DNA of 64,000 bases from Candidatus Poribacteria bacterium. GTDB lineage: Bacteria > Poribacteria > WGA-4E > PCPOR2b. The position numbers and the translations under genes were made by a program. The notes beneath the pieces were generated by a model. It did not search any database, was not told the DNA's origin, and saw nothing but the letters and a program-made list of their open reading frames with translations. The first letter of the stretch is position 1; each line of letters starts with the position of its first letter. The stretch covers positions 50,217 through 114,216 of the forward strand of contig JAPPKS010000034.1 of the NCBI GenBank assembly GCA_028819845.1, read 5' to 3'. Positions 36,346 to 44,542 of the stretch are shown in pieces.

Positions 36346-37161
36346 CTAACTGCGTTTGAGAGTTGCCCAAAGAATGGCGAGAGTTCCCGGCGGCGAAACC
36401 GACAGCGTTTGCCTGAGGCCGTCCTCCATCAACGTGACGATATCCTTCTCAGCCAGTGCGATGTTTAGTATGATGACTTCGTCAATGAGGCCGTCAAAGA
36501 ACAAACCGCCGTCCACCTTGTCGTACCCGATGTAAACATCGGAGTCATTCTGGTGAATCCCTCCCTTGCCAGCTATGAACGGCGGAGCCTTGCCCGCCGG
36601 AACGCCATCAACATAGATTACCATGTTCTCGCCATCGTACGTGCCGGCTAAATGATGCCACTCCATGTCGACTATCTCTTCAATCGACTCCATCACCGTG
36701 CGGTTACCCACCGTCCCATTGTGCGCGACCTCCATCTGGAACCTGTTTTGCCAGAACGCGAGGTAGTAAGTTCGCGACTGCGCAGTGTCCATTCTTCCGA
36801 TAATCATGTAACCCGGAGATTCCTGGGCATCGCGGCGTTGGATCCACGCCGCAAGTGTAATCTGCGTATCGGGATTCAACTTGTCCCCAGCGCTGCTCGG
36901 TATTTGCACAGCATCGTCCACGCCATCGAACAAGAGCGCAGCCCCAAACTTACCTGCGTCCCACTTGGCGCCCTTCAGCAACATGCCGTCATTGCCGCCG
37001 CCGGACGCGTCCTTAGCAACGCCACCTTCGTTCTCGTCCAGCAGCCAAGCGCCAACCACATGCGCTGTGTCAATCTCAGCGCCGCCTCCACCGACAAAGG
37101 TAACTGCAACCATAAGTGAACAAACACTTACCGACACCAATAGATTGTGTGTTTTTCTCAC
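36346..37161 (-). CDS. Secreted LamG/concanavalin-like protein
   Basis: A 271-aa exported protein with a signal peptide (LLVSVSVCSLMVAVTFVGG) and one LamG-like jelly-roll domain (residues ~35-240). Marker stretches are VGAWLLDENEGG, ALLFDGVDDAVQIP, ITLAAWIQRRD, WHHLAGTYDG and FFDGLIDEVIILNIALA. Such domains bind carbohydrate or sulfated glycans. The last residues, LSVSPPGTLAILWATLKRS, resemble the ending of the protein at 53260-54027 and may be a shared tail. It stands alone with ~290 bp of upstream DNA. Ligand unknown. Confidence 0.85.
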   Translation of the reverse strand: MRKTHNLLVSVSVCSLMVAVTFVGGGGAEIDTAHVVGAWLLDENEGGVAKDASGGGNDGMLLKGAKWDAGKFGAALLFDGVDDAVQIPSSAGDKLNPDTQITLAAWIQRRDAQESPGYMIIGRMDTAQSRTYYLAFWQNRFQMEVAHNGTVGNRTVMESIEEIVDMEWHHLAGTYDGENMVIYVDGVPAGKAPPFIAGKGGIHQNDSDVYIGYDKVDGGLFFDGLIDEVIILNIALAEKDIVTLMEDGLRQTLSVSPPGTLAILWATLKRS

Positions 37162-37450
37162 TGTTGTTCCTCCTTAGTTCGCAATCCGCGATTTCCCGGA
37201 TAACGGATATTGAGTGACGTTGTTTGGATAATGAAAGTGAAAACTCCAACTCTCACGGTACGAAATCGGCATAAGAATGTTCAACAGCACCACATTATCT
37301 CACGTCGAAAGCGGTGTATCTTTCTATAGACATCTTTCCTAATTAACTCAATGTCAAGATTGTCGCCTACATCCGGACAACTTCGCTGAAGGTTGTCACG
37401 TAATCGTGTCGGTGTAATAGGCAACATGCAGGTGTGTTAGCCGATAGGAT

Positions 37451-38284
37451 TTACAGGTCAGCTTCTCGCAGTGAACGCAGAAAGTCCGCGCTCACCTGCG
37501 CCGCTTCCGCCGGTGCCATGATTTCAGCGAGAGCTTGGTGAACGGTGACGTATCCGTCATAGCCGACTGCCTCCAGCGCGCCAAAGACCTCGCGCCAATC
37601 CACCCCGCGGGGGTCATGCAGAGGAATGTGGTCAAAATAGAACATTCCGCGTACCCACGTTTCAATGTGCGCTTTACCGTCCGGATTGTCCAGGTAATTC
37701 TGGAGGTAAACATTAAAAAGATAAGGTCTAAAAGCCTTGAGCGTTTCAATTCCGTATGATTCGCCACACATCTTAAGGTTGGCAGGTTCATAAATAACTC
37801 CGAAATTTGGTCGGTTCACGCGCTCCAGCACATCCAACGAACCTTCAATCGTCTCGAACAAACTCGCCACGTGGCATTGATGCGCTAGGCGCATGCCGCG
37901 TTCCGCAGCTTCATCAGATGCACGCTGCGCCCAAGCGATGTCCTCTTCTCTTTTCATGCAAACCCGCAACAGGTCGCACGCAAATGCTTCAGCGAGATTA
38001 AGGTAAGGGGTAATGTTCCGTAGTACGCCAGGGCCAGGTTCGAGATTCTCTGGGATCGCAAAGTCACCCGTCACCATTGATACCCTAAGCCCTTGCTGGT
38101 CGAGTGTTTGCCGCACTGATTTGACGCGGTCTATTGACGACTGTATGCCAGCTACTGACGCCCGCATACAAATTGCACGATAGCCGTTTTCCTTCGCCAG
38201 TTGCGCAACATCCTCAAATGGCAGGGTGGCAATCGTTTTGTCATAAAACGATTCGGCAATCCGTGAAGAAAGTGACAGTTTCAT
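37451..38284 (-). CDS. Sugar phosphate isomerase/epimerase-like TIM barrel
   Basis: A 277-aa AP-endonuclease-2/xylose-isomerase-type TIM barrel. Candidate metal ligands are in LAHQCHVAS, GVIYEPANL and the C-terminal VGYDGYVTVHQ. There is no signal peptide. These enzymes commonly isomerise or epimerise keto-sugars, or degrade inositol-type compounds; the reaction is not assignable here. It is encoded on the same strand as the LamG protein and galactonate-dehydratase-like genes, consistent with carbohydrate use. Confidence 0.85.
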   Translation of the reverse strand: MKLSLSSRIAESFYDKTIATLPFEDVAQLAKENGYRAICMRASVAGIQSSIDRVKSVRQTLDQQGLRVSMVTGDFAIPENLEPGPGVLRNITPYLNLAEAFACDLLRVCMKREEDIAWAQRASDEAAERGMRLAHQCHVASLFETIEGSLDVLERVNRPNFGVIYEPANLKMCGESYGIETLKAFRPYLFNVYLQNYLDNPDGKAHIETWVRGMFYFDHIPLHDPRGVDWREVFGALEAVGYDGYVTVHQALAEIMAPAEAAQVSADFLRSLREADL

Positions 38285-38662
38285 AATGCGATGCTCCTAG
38301 GCAGCTTGGTTTTTCCGCAACCGGTTTCGTGTACCAACTTCTGAGTTTTGACGTCATATTAAGTTAGCAAACACCAAACATTGGCGGACAACGCGGTTCC
38401 ATTAAAATCCTGTTCGAAAATTATTCTCTTTCAGCACTCGCCGCCGTAAGCCAAAATCCCAGCGCGGGATAAAGCCACCGAGAAAGGCTATACCTCCTAT
38501 TATTCAAACAGGTTATAACATCCTACTTCAGTCACCAATTTGTTTCAACAAAAAGATAGCCTTAGGTTCGGTTCAACTGGCGTGACGCCAATTTTTAAAA
38601 TACTATCATATATGTATAGCAGTCTACACTATGGACAATCCTATTCGCCCATCGGCATCAAC
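38285..38662. other. Spacer with an inverted-repeat element
   Basis: About 380 bp without a gene. It contains the 104-bp element described separately at 38409-38512. Nothing else was recognised. Confidence 0.5.
38409..38512. repeat. 104-bp element with CCTGTT(C/T)GAA inverted ends
   Basis: CCTGTTCGAA (38409-38418) faces TTCAAACAGG (38503-38512), differing at one position. The right-end phrase CCTATTATTCAAACAGG is identical to that at 25364-25380. It looks like a deleted form of the 320-bp element. Confidence 0.6.
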
Positions 38663-39142
38663 TTATCGGTAACGCGAGTTTTTGCCGAAGATTGGCCGCC
38701 AAATTGAAATCCGCCAAACGCTCAACAAGACAATCATAGCCGCCCAAATTGCCGTCAATAGGAACGACACCTTAGCAAGAATCCAAAGCCCGTAGGCAAA
38801 CATGAATATGAACCAAATCCGAGCAGCGGTTTTCATCACGAGTCTCTGCCAACCCGTTTTCGTGAAGTAAACTGCGATGCAATCAAATATGGCCCACAAC
38901 GCAAATATCAATCCGCCAAATTGGTCGGGACGGATATGCCGCACATTTAACAAGATAATCACGTTGAACGCGAGCAGACACAGAACAATCCCCAGATATA
39001 TAAATTTACCCGCGGTTGAAAGTCTTCGCGGCGCTCCATCTTTTAGTCGAGCAAGTTCTTCGACTAACTGCTTTTGCCGTTCTTGCTCGTCTTTAATCTT
39101 TTCTTTTAACTCCTGTTTTTCTGCGTCGGTAAATTGTCGCAT
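38663..39142 (-). CDS. Tandem paralogue A: multi-helix membrane protein of unknown family
   Basis: A 159-aa protein I do not recognise. It starts with the phrase MRQFTDAEKQ and a charged helix (residues ~5-35), followed by four predicted membrane helices (around 46-64, 78-92, 108-125 and 126-145). It shares this start, the ILCLL.FNV helix and the Y/FYFT..GW..R.MK.A segment with the next gene upstream, so the two are tandem duplicates. The region before each start is also alike (CTCTCAA(C/T)GGTG...CTCTC before ATG), so the promoter area was copied too. A cytosolic coiled-coil N-terminus on a membrane domain is all that can be said. Confidence 0.72.
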   Translation of the reverse strand: MRQFTDAEKQELKEKIKDEQERQKQLVEELARLKDGAPRRLSTAGKFIYLGIVLCLLAFNVIILLNVRHIRPDQFGGLIFALWAIFDCIAVYFTKTGWQRLVMKTAARIWFIFMFAYGLWILAKVSFLLTAIWAAMIVLLSVWRISIWRPIFGKNSRYR

Positions 39143-39297
39143 GAGAGATAATCTCTCCTAACACCGTTGAGAGCGTTTGATATACGGCGCAACATGCTGA
39201 CGCCGTTCATCCTAAGTTACGGGTGGATCCGACATACTCCTCAATGACTTATTGAGAATTACGCAGGCACTGTCAATGACAATCGTCGTTTGGCCAA

Positions 39298-39672
39298 TTA
39301 GTTTCCTATAAAAAGCCACGCTACATAAGCGAATCCAAGAACTAACCAAATCACTGCAACTGCTTTCATGATGCGGCTTGGCCAGCCTCTAGTTGTAAAG
39401 TAAAATGCGATATGATTAAATAAGAGCATCAAAGCGATCACGAGATTGCCGTATTGGTCTAAACCGAAGTGTTGCCATTTTACCAGATGAAACACGTTGA
39501 AACCGAGCAGGCAAAGGATGGGTCCCAAGAAACCATACTTCCACGCGGGGGATTCCCGTTTTTTTCCATCGCGTCGCCGGGCAAATTCTCTGACCGTCTG
39601 ATGACGCCGGTCTTGTTGGTCATAAATTTTAGCTTGCATTAACTGTTTTTCAGCGTCGGTAAATTGTCGCAT
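39298..39672 (-). CDS. Tandem paralogue B: multi-helix membrane protein of unknown family
   Basis: A 124-aa paralogue of the preceding entry, with the same MRQFTDAEKQ start, a charged N-terminal helix and three predicted membrane helices. It ends after FAYVAWLFIGN, about 30 residues shorter than paralogue A. The middle of the protein has diverged, so the duplication is not recent. The two genes are separated by 155 bp, both on the minus strand. No family is known to me. Confidence 0.7.
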   Translation of the reverse strand: MRQFTDAEKQLMQAKIYDQQDRRHQTVREFARRRDGKKRESPAWKYGFLGPILCLLGFNVFHLVKWQHFGLDQYGNLVIALMLLFNHIAFYFTTRGWPSRIMKAVAVIWLVLGFAYVAWLFIGN

Positions 39673-39779
39673 GAGAGATGGACTCCTCTAGCACCATTGA
39701 GAGCAGTTGGCAACTTGTGGATATTACGACTGCGGCTCACATATATCGGATTCACACTGAACCTACACGCCTTGAGGCT

Positions 39780-41354
39780 TTAATCTGCTAGCAGTGCTTC
39801 AACCAGCCAAATCAACGGCTGACCGCCTATGAGATTTGAACTTTCAAAACTGTATTGCCAATCCCCCGCTTTGTCAATCAGAATAAAAAATGGTATTCTT
39901 TCAATCTGGTAAGCCTTCCTCACCTCCTGGCGTGGGTCCAGCAGCATAGGCCAAGGTGGCTGATGTTCTTCCAAAATCTTTTGTACTTGCTGAGGAGTTT
40001 CACCGTCATTGATTCCCCATACGACGGCATCATCTGTATCACTGAATCGTTCGTGGACAATTTTGACTTCCGGAATCGCCTCATTGCATGGCCCGCACCA
40101 CGAAGCCCCAACATCAAGCAAAATCACCTTGCCTCGCATCGCCGATAGCGTGTGTTCCTCCCCTTCCAAAGTCTCTAAACAAAAATCCGGCACTTTCCTA
40201 TTTAGTCTATTCATGACAAGTTTCTGACGGATTTTCTCGCGGTCGGCATATTCTCGAATTCGATACTCAGCTTCGGCGGCTTTGAGAAAAGTCTCGAACG
40301 TATCAATAGTTTCCCCTCGCTCCCTTTGACGATAAACGCGTTCCAATCCCGCTCGGCCTTCGGCGTGCGAGGTAGGCGCAAAGTGCGCATCGGCATAGTA
40401 ACGCCTCGCTTTATGCCATTCTAGCATTCCTTCGGATGACCGCCCTAACATCCAGAAGTAATTTGCGGCATTTTCGTTCAATCTAGCCCATAGCGATTCC
40501 AAAAAATCGGGCGCGTTTGCTAAAAGCCCATCATGCGCCTCTCTCCACCGTTCCTGCCGCAAGTGGATTTCTCCGCGCAAGCGCGAAAACTCCCTATTTG
40601 CTTCTTCTACAGATCCTCGGTTATTTTCGACGAGCCACTCCCGTTCCTCTTCCTCCTCTAATCTAGCTTCGGCACGTCTCAAGATTTCCAATGCTTTGTC
40701 CATTCGGACGTTAAGCTTGAGCCGCCATTTTACCGCTTCAGTATAAGCCCATCCAAACCATCGTTGGGTCTCTTTGCAAAGGGAAAGATGGACTTTTAAG
40801 AACCGGTCAATAAGTTTATTAAGTTCGTCATCGCTCGCCAGCGAGCGATTTTCTTCGGCTAACCAAAGCATTTCTTCATATGCTATGAGATTCCATGATA
40901 ATACTGGGGCGTCTGAGGTGGCATAGGTATCAATATGGCGCTCGTGATAATACCACTTTTGGCGGACATCTTCGCTCTGTTCAGCAAACCCTAACAATGC
41001 AATCTGAAAACCTCTGGTGCTGGGGTATTGCAACATCTTATGAAACAAACTGTTGGGGATATTCTCTGCGTCATGGGAAAAGTTCCTATATCCCCAGTAA
41101 GCCGCCTCCAATACTTCCGGGGTTTCTAGGTGTGTCTTCAGCAGAGATTCGATTTCAGAGTGTATCCTCTCTTTTGCGTCCTCCTCTGAAAACATTTTGG
41201 CTATGAGTTTCCATCGTAAACCATAAACATCCAAGTCCGCAGGATTAGATTCCAGGGCACGCGCACTAATCTCTAAAGCCTTATCAAATTCACCCGACTG
41301 ATAGTAGTTTTCAATCTGCGCCGCTAAATCCTGTTGATGATTACGATCTGTCAT
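39780..41354 (-). CDS. TPR protein with C-terminal TlpA-like thioredoxin domain
   Basis: A 524-aa protein. Residues ~10-370 are helical with TPR-like repeats (YYQSGEFDKALEISARALES and WHKARRYYADAHFAP). Residues ~385-524 are a redoxin/TlpA fold with the active site WCGPC (C420/C423) and the cis-proline in IERIPFFILID. There is no signal peptide, so, unlike most TlpA proteins, it appears cytosolic. It may couple a protein-binding TPR scaffold to thiol-disulfide exchange. It lies alone, divergent from the restriction-modification island. Confidence 0.85.
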   Translation of the reverse strand: MTDRNHQQDLAAQIENYYQSGEFDKALEISARALESNPADLDVYGLRWKLIAKMFSEEDAKERIHSEIESLLKTHLETPEVLEAAYWGYRNFSHDAENIPNSLFHKMLQYPSTRGFQIALLGFAEQSEDVRQKWYYHERHIDTYATSDAPVLSWNLIAYEEMLWLAEENRSLASDDELNKLIDRFLKVHLSLCKETQRWFGWAYTEAVKWRLKLNVRMDKALEILRRAEARLEEEEEREWLVENNRGSVEEANREFSRLRGEIHLRQERWREAHDGLLANAPDFLESLWARLNENAANYFWMLGRSSEGMLEWHKARRYYADAHFAPTSHAEGRAGLERVYRQRERGETIDTFETFLKAAEAEYRIREYADREKIRQKLVMNRLNRKVPDFCLETLEGEEHTLSAMRGKVILLDVGASWCGPCNEAIPEVKIVHERFSDTDDAVVWGINDGETPQQVQKILEEHQPPWPMLLDPRQEVRKAYQIERIPFFILIDKAGDWQYSFESSNLIGGQPLIWLVEALLAD

Positions 41355-41496
41355 TTATCGCCGCCCCTCTGGCGTTCAAAGGAATTTCGCGTGGTGGGCT
41401 AATGAGACAATTTACGATGAAAACCGCGAATAGCTGGATCATCGGTAAATCGTTGCGCTGCGCCAGGTGATTTTGAAAATTGCCTCTCCAAAACCT

Positions 41497-41526
41497 TTGA
41501 CACAAGCATCAAGTCCATGCTATAAT
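41497..41526 (+). promoter_or_regulatory. Consensus sigma70 promoter of the R-M island
   Basis: TTGACA (41497-41502) and TATAAT (41521-41526), both exact consensus, are separated by 18 bp. This is the strongest promoter seen in the window and points at the antitoxin-like gene 41 bp downstream. Confidence 0.8.
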
Positions 41527-41542
41527 ATAGCTAAATTAGCTA
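41519..41542. promoter_or_regulatory. Overlapping palindromic operator candidates
   Basis: GCTATA-A-TATAGC (41519-41531) covers the -10 box, and TAGCTAA-A-TTAGCTA (41528-41542) covers the expected transcription start. Both are perfect and share TAGC. A protein bound here would block the promoter. Phd/YefM proteins are known autorepressors, so the first gene product is the obvious candidate (inference). Confidence 0.6.
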
Positions 41543-41566
41543 ATATGGAAAAATTGGAGATTGGAT

Positions 41567-41809
41567 ATGACTACAAAAACGATTCCCTCTACTGAAGCTC
41601 AAAACAATTTTGGCAGCATCCTTGATGATGTCATCCAGAACAACACCAGATATGTGATAAAACGCCGAAATACGCCGCAGGTCATATTGCTCAGTTTGTC
41701 AGACATTCAAAAATTATTGGGAGGAAATGAATTTGAGAGGCGAGAAATAGGAACTGTCATCCGAGAGCTTAGCCCCGTTTACAACCTTGGCGAACCAGTC
41801 GAGCAGTAG
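41567..41809 (+). CDS. Phd/YefM-type antitoxin-like regulator
   Basis: An 80-aa protein of the Phd/YefM family, with the typical N-terminal DNA-binding part (TIPSTEAQNNFGSILDDV, then RYVIKRRNTPQVILLSL) and a C-terminal tail ending SPVYNLGEPVEQ. These proteins repress their own promoter and neutralise a RelE- or PIN-type toxin. No toxin gene follows: the next frame, 9 nt downstream, is a DNA methyltransferase. Its stop TAG overlaps the AGGAG of that gene, so translation is coupled. It may serve as a transcriptional controller of the restriction-modification genes or be an orphan antitoxin. The start at ATG 41567 is preferred over TTG 41561. Confidence 0.87.
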   Translation: MTTKTIPSTEAQNNFGSILDDVIQNNTRYVIKRRNTPQVILLSLSDIQKLLGGNEFERREIGTVIRELSPVYNLGEPVEQ

Positions 41810-41818
41810 GAGCTAACC

Positions 41819-42763
41819 ATGCCGACAAATCGACTACAGCAGCTTTATGCTTTAGATTACAAGTCTTACTCATTTGCAAAATCTGTGATAATCTGTGCTA
41901 ATTGTTTTGAATGGATGGCGAGAATCCCCAAAGAGAGTATCCATGCAATTGTAACAGATCCACCATATGGTGTAAAGGAATACCAACCCGACCAGCTAGA
42001 AAAGCGTGAAAATGGAAACGGCGGTGTTTGGCGCATTCCACCCTCTTTTGATGGGCACAAGCGCTCACCTTTGCCGCGTTTTACAGCACTCAACCAGAAA
42101 GAAATAAACCGGCTGCAAAAACATTTTCTCGATTGGGCGCGGCTCGTTTCCCAAATTTTGCGCCCTGGAGGTCACATCTTTCTTGCTTCAAACGCCTTGC
42201 TATCGCAGACAGTGTTTACATCAATTTTAGATGCAGGTTTTGAGTTTAGGGGCCAAGTAATCCGGTTGGTAAAAACGCTGCGGGGCGGCGACAGACCTAA
42301 GAATGCAGAGAAAGAATTTTCTAATGTTTGCACGATGCCGCGCAGTTGTTACGAGCCTTGGGGGATTTTTCGAAAACCGCTCCTAAACGGAATGACGGTA
42401 AGCGAATGTCTAGAAGAGTTTCAAACCGGAGGGTTACGCCGAAAACCGGATGGGAACCCCTTTACAGATGTAATAGAAAGCGAACGCACCTCACAGAAGG
42501 AGCGCGGAATTGCCAATCATCCGAGTTTAAAACCACAGTCGTTTTTGCGGCAGGTTGTTTACTCCGCGCTGCCACTTGGGGAAGGAATAGTAGTAGATCC
42601 GTTCATGGGCTCCGGCTCCACAGTCGCTGCCGCAGAAGCAATCAAATATTCCTGTATCGGTGTAGAATGCTACGACAAATACTATACAATGAGCCGGCAA
42701 GCGATACCCGCTTTGGAGAATCTAAACACCGGAGATGTACAACTTAGTCTGTCAATCTGTTAA
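41819..42763 (+). CDS. DNA methyltransferase (N4-cytosine/N6-adenine, beta-like)
   Basis: A 314-aa site-specific DNA methyltransferase. Motif IV is TDPPYG (DPPY at residues 47-50), and motif I, DPFMGSGST (260-268), lies near the C-terminus. This order (IV first, I last) is the beta-class layout, with the target-recognition region between. DPPY suggests adenine-N6 or cytosine-N4 methylation, not C5. The AGGAG ribosome-binding site is embedded in the preceding stop codon. It converges with a PD-(D/E)XK protein gene, with only 4 nt between the two stops, which fits a type II restriction-modification pair. The recognition sequence is unknown. Confidence 0.9.
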   Translation: MPTNRLQQLYALDYKSYSFAKSVIICANCFEWMARIPKESIHAIVTDPPYGVKEYQPDQLEKRENGNGGVWRIPPSFDGHKRSPLPRFTALNQKEINRLQKHFLDWARLVSQILRPGGHIFLASNALLSQTVFTSILDAGFEFRGQVIRLVKTLRGGDRPKNAEKEFSNVCTMPRSCYEPWGIFRKPLLNGMTVSECLEEFQTGGLRRKPDGNPFTDVIESERTSQKERGIANHPSLKPQSFLRQVVYSALPLGEGIVVDPFMGSGSTVAAAEAIKYSCIGVECYDKYYTMSRQAIPALENLNTGDVQLSLSIC

Positions 42764-42767
42764 GTCC

Positions 42768-43403
42768 TTATATACCCAAGTTAGCCATCATTTTTTCTCT
42801 CCCGCTTGTGTTTACACTAGCGGTGATTGTCCGTCGACTGGCACCCGAACGCCCCGAAAATGTCCAGTCCTCTTTTACAATTCGGGCAATAAATACTCCC
42901 TTAAATCGAAATGGCTTAGGATCGACGCCCTTGATCGGATCTTGGGAAGTATTACTGTCAAAGTAAAACACCATAAGCCAAACGGATTCTGGGTTGTGCC
43001 CTTGCCACCCGCTTGCATGACGGGACGCTTTAACTTCGATGCCTTCTTGCGCATACTGCACCGCATTATTCGGAAACATCGTTTTTGGAAGCAAATCTGG
43101 ATGTCCATTGTGATACTGGTTCTTCGCTAAGTCAAAGCAATGCATCGGTATGTTGGTGTTGATGAACTCGCCAACGATGCTACTAAAGTTTGCGGGCATT
43201 AAGAAACTTTCAAGGCGCGGAATCTCCTTCGTGTAAAGTTGCGCGTTAATAAACCCTAGGAAATCAACAAAACCTTCCATTGCTTGACGGATATGTTCTA
43301 CTTCCAAACCATAAGGAAGCGTACAGTTTGGATTAAAGAATTTAGGATTCACAGGGACTGGTCTACAAGCCATCAATTCCCTGTCTAACGTGGTATTCGA
43401 CAA
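42768..43403 (-). CDS. Putative type II restriction endonuclease (PD-(D/E)XK fold)
   Basis: A 211-aa protein that I cannot place in a named restriction family, but its active-site pattern is convincing: D103 in GHPDLLP, then E123 and K125 in EGIEVKASR, followed by GWQGHNPESVWLMVFYF, a typical core strand with hydrophobic run. The start is TTG 43403 with AAGGAG 9 nt upstream. A weak start codon would keep expression of a toxic nuclease low. It is convergent with the methyltransferase gene. It could instead be a non-specific or repair nuclease of the same fold, but the neighbour makes a restriction role the best guess. Confidence 0.72.
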   Translation of the reverse strand: MSNTTLDRELMACRPVPVNPKFFNPNCTLPYGLEVEHIRQAMEGFVDFLGFINAQLYTKEIPRLESFLMPANFSSIVGEFINTNIPMHCFDLAKNQYHNGHPDLLPKTMFPNNAVQYAQEGIEVKASRHASGWQGHNPESVWLMVFYFDSNTSQDPIKGVDPKPFRFKGVFIARIVKEDWTFSGRSGASRRTITASVNTSGREKMMANLGI

Positions 43404-43453
43404 TTAAAAATGCTCCTTACCAGGTTCAAGAGCGGGCGATATGTCAAACACAC

Positions 43454-44434
43454 CTAATCTGCCGCATTTGTCGGTATCAACGGTCTTCTCGACCTGCCCA
43501 TCAAAAAGAGATAGGAGAACAGCAACACACCGGTTGCGAATCCGAATCCGACCTTGACGGTTGGCGGTAAACCGGAAGGTGAGACAAAACCCTCAATCAC
43601 GCCGGCGATGACGAGCAGTACAACGCAGCCGCCGATGAGTTTGACCGCGGTTTTCGCTGCATCGGTCAATGCGCGTTTCCGGGTAAACAGTGTCGGGCCA
43701 ATCAGCGCATACCCCATTTTTAAGCCCGCACCGCCCGCGATAAAAATTGTCGTCAATTCGATATAACCGTGCGGCGACACAAACGTCCAGAGTGGATGGG
43801 CGAGCCCATGCACGTGGCATAACCCTGCAATCGTGCCGATGTGCACACCATTGAAGGCTAGAATATAAACTGTACCGACCATATACATGATACCGCTAGC
43901 GAACGCCAAAAACGCGACACGAATGTTATTGGTCATGATAAATGAAGCAAACAGATTTCGCTGTAACTCCGGAATGTTCGTCCACATCTCCTTCTCGTGT
44001 ATCGTATCAACAATGTCTTCAGGCGCGAGTTTTTCCGCAATTTGAGGGTTCACCAGCGCCATCCAATATGTCGCGGCAAACCCGAGCGTAAACAGCAAAA
44101 ACGCAGCCGAGATGAAACCGAGGTTGCTGCGAAACAGCGTCGGAAACCCGGAGCTAAAGAACTGGCGAATCGTGTTTCTTTTCAAGGGGGAGCTTTGGTA
44201 GATACCGCTGTGGGCGCGGGAAGCCAGCGTGTTGAGGTATGAAACACAGCGGTCGTTTGGAAAATCGCGCCGGGCAATTGCCAAATCGGAGGTCACACGG
44301 CGGTACAAATATCCCAAACGATTGAGTTGCGTTGGCGTAGCGCTGCCGATATTGCCCCGCCGGCCGCGGTTCAAATACCCTTCCAACTCTGACCAGATTG
44401 GCTGCTTTTTGTTAATAAATTCTTCTAAAGTCAT
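43454..44434 (-). CDS. Stage II sporulation protein M-like (DUF95) membrane protein
   Basis: A 326-aa integral membrane protein of the SpoIIM/DUF95 family. A soluble N-terminal ~95 residues (YLNRGRRGNIGSATPTQLNRL) is followed by at least five membrane helices, the first near GFISAAFLLFTLGFAATYW. The family signature is FIMTNNIRVAFLAFASGI with HGLAHPLWTFVSPHGYIEL. Outside spore formers this family accompanies RDD, MoxR and DUF58 genes; here the RDD gene is divergent, 108 bp away. Function outside sporulation is unknown. Confidence 0.88.
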   Translation of the reverse strand: MTLEEFINKKQPIWSELEGYLNRGRRGNIGSATPTQLNRLGYLYRRVTSDLAIARRDFPNDRCVSYLNTLASRAHSGIYQSSPLKRNTIRQFFSSGFPTLFRSNLGFISAAFLLFTLGFAATYWMALVNPQIAEKLAPEDIVDTIHEKEMWTNIPELQRNLFASFIMTNNIRVAFLAFASGIMYMVGTVYILAFNGVHIGTIAGLCHVHGLAHPLWTFVSPHGYIELTTIFIAGGAGLKMGYALIGPTLFTRKRALTDAAKTAVKLIGGCVVLLVIAGVIEGFVSPSGLPPTVKVGFGFATGVLLFSYLFLMGRSRRPLIPTNAAD

Positions 44435-44542
44435 TTATTATAGCGTCGTCAGTTGATGATATTGCGGGAAACGCGCAGTAGACCCCGCGCAGCGCGGGTT
44501 TGCGCGTAATTATTTGCGCTTACAAACGTCTCTGGAGATCGA

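Noticed and set aside
41567-41809. Reading the Phd/YefM gene as half of an ordinary toxin-antitoxin pair
   Set aside because: No RelE-, Doc- or PIN-like frame lies on either side; the next gene is a DNA methyltransferase.
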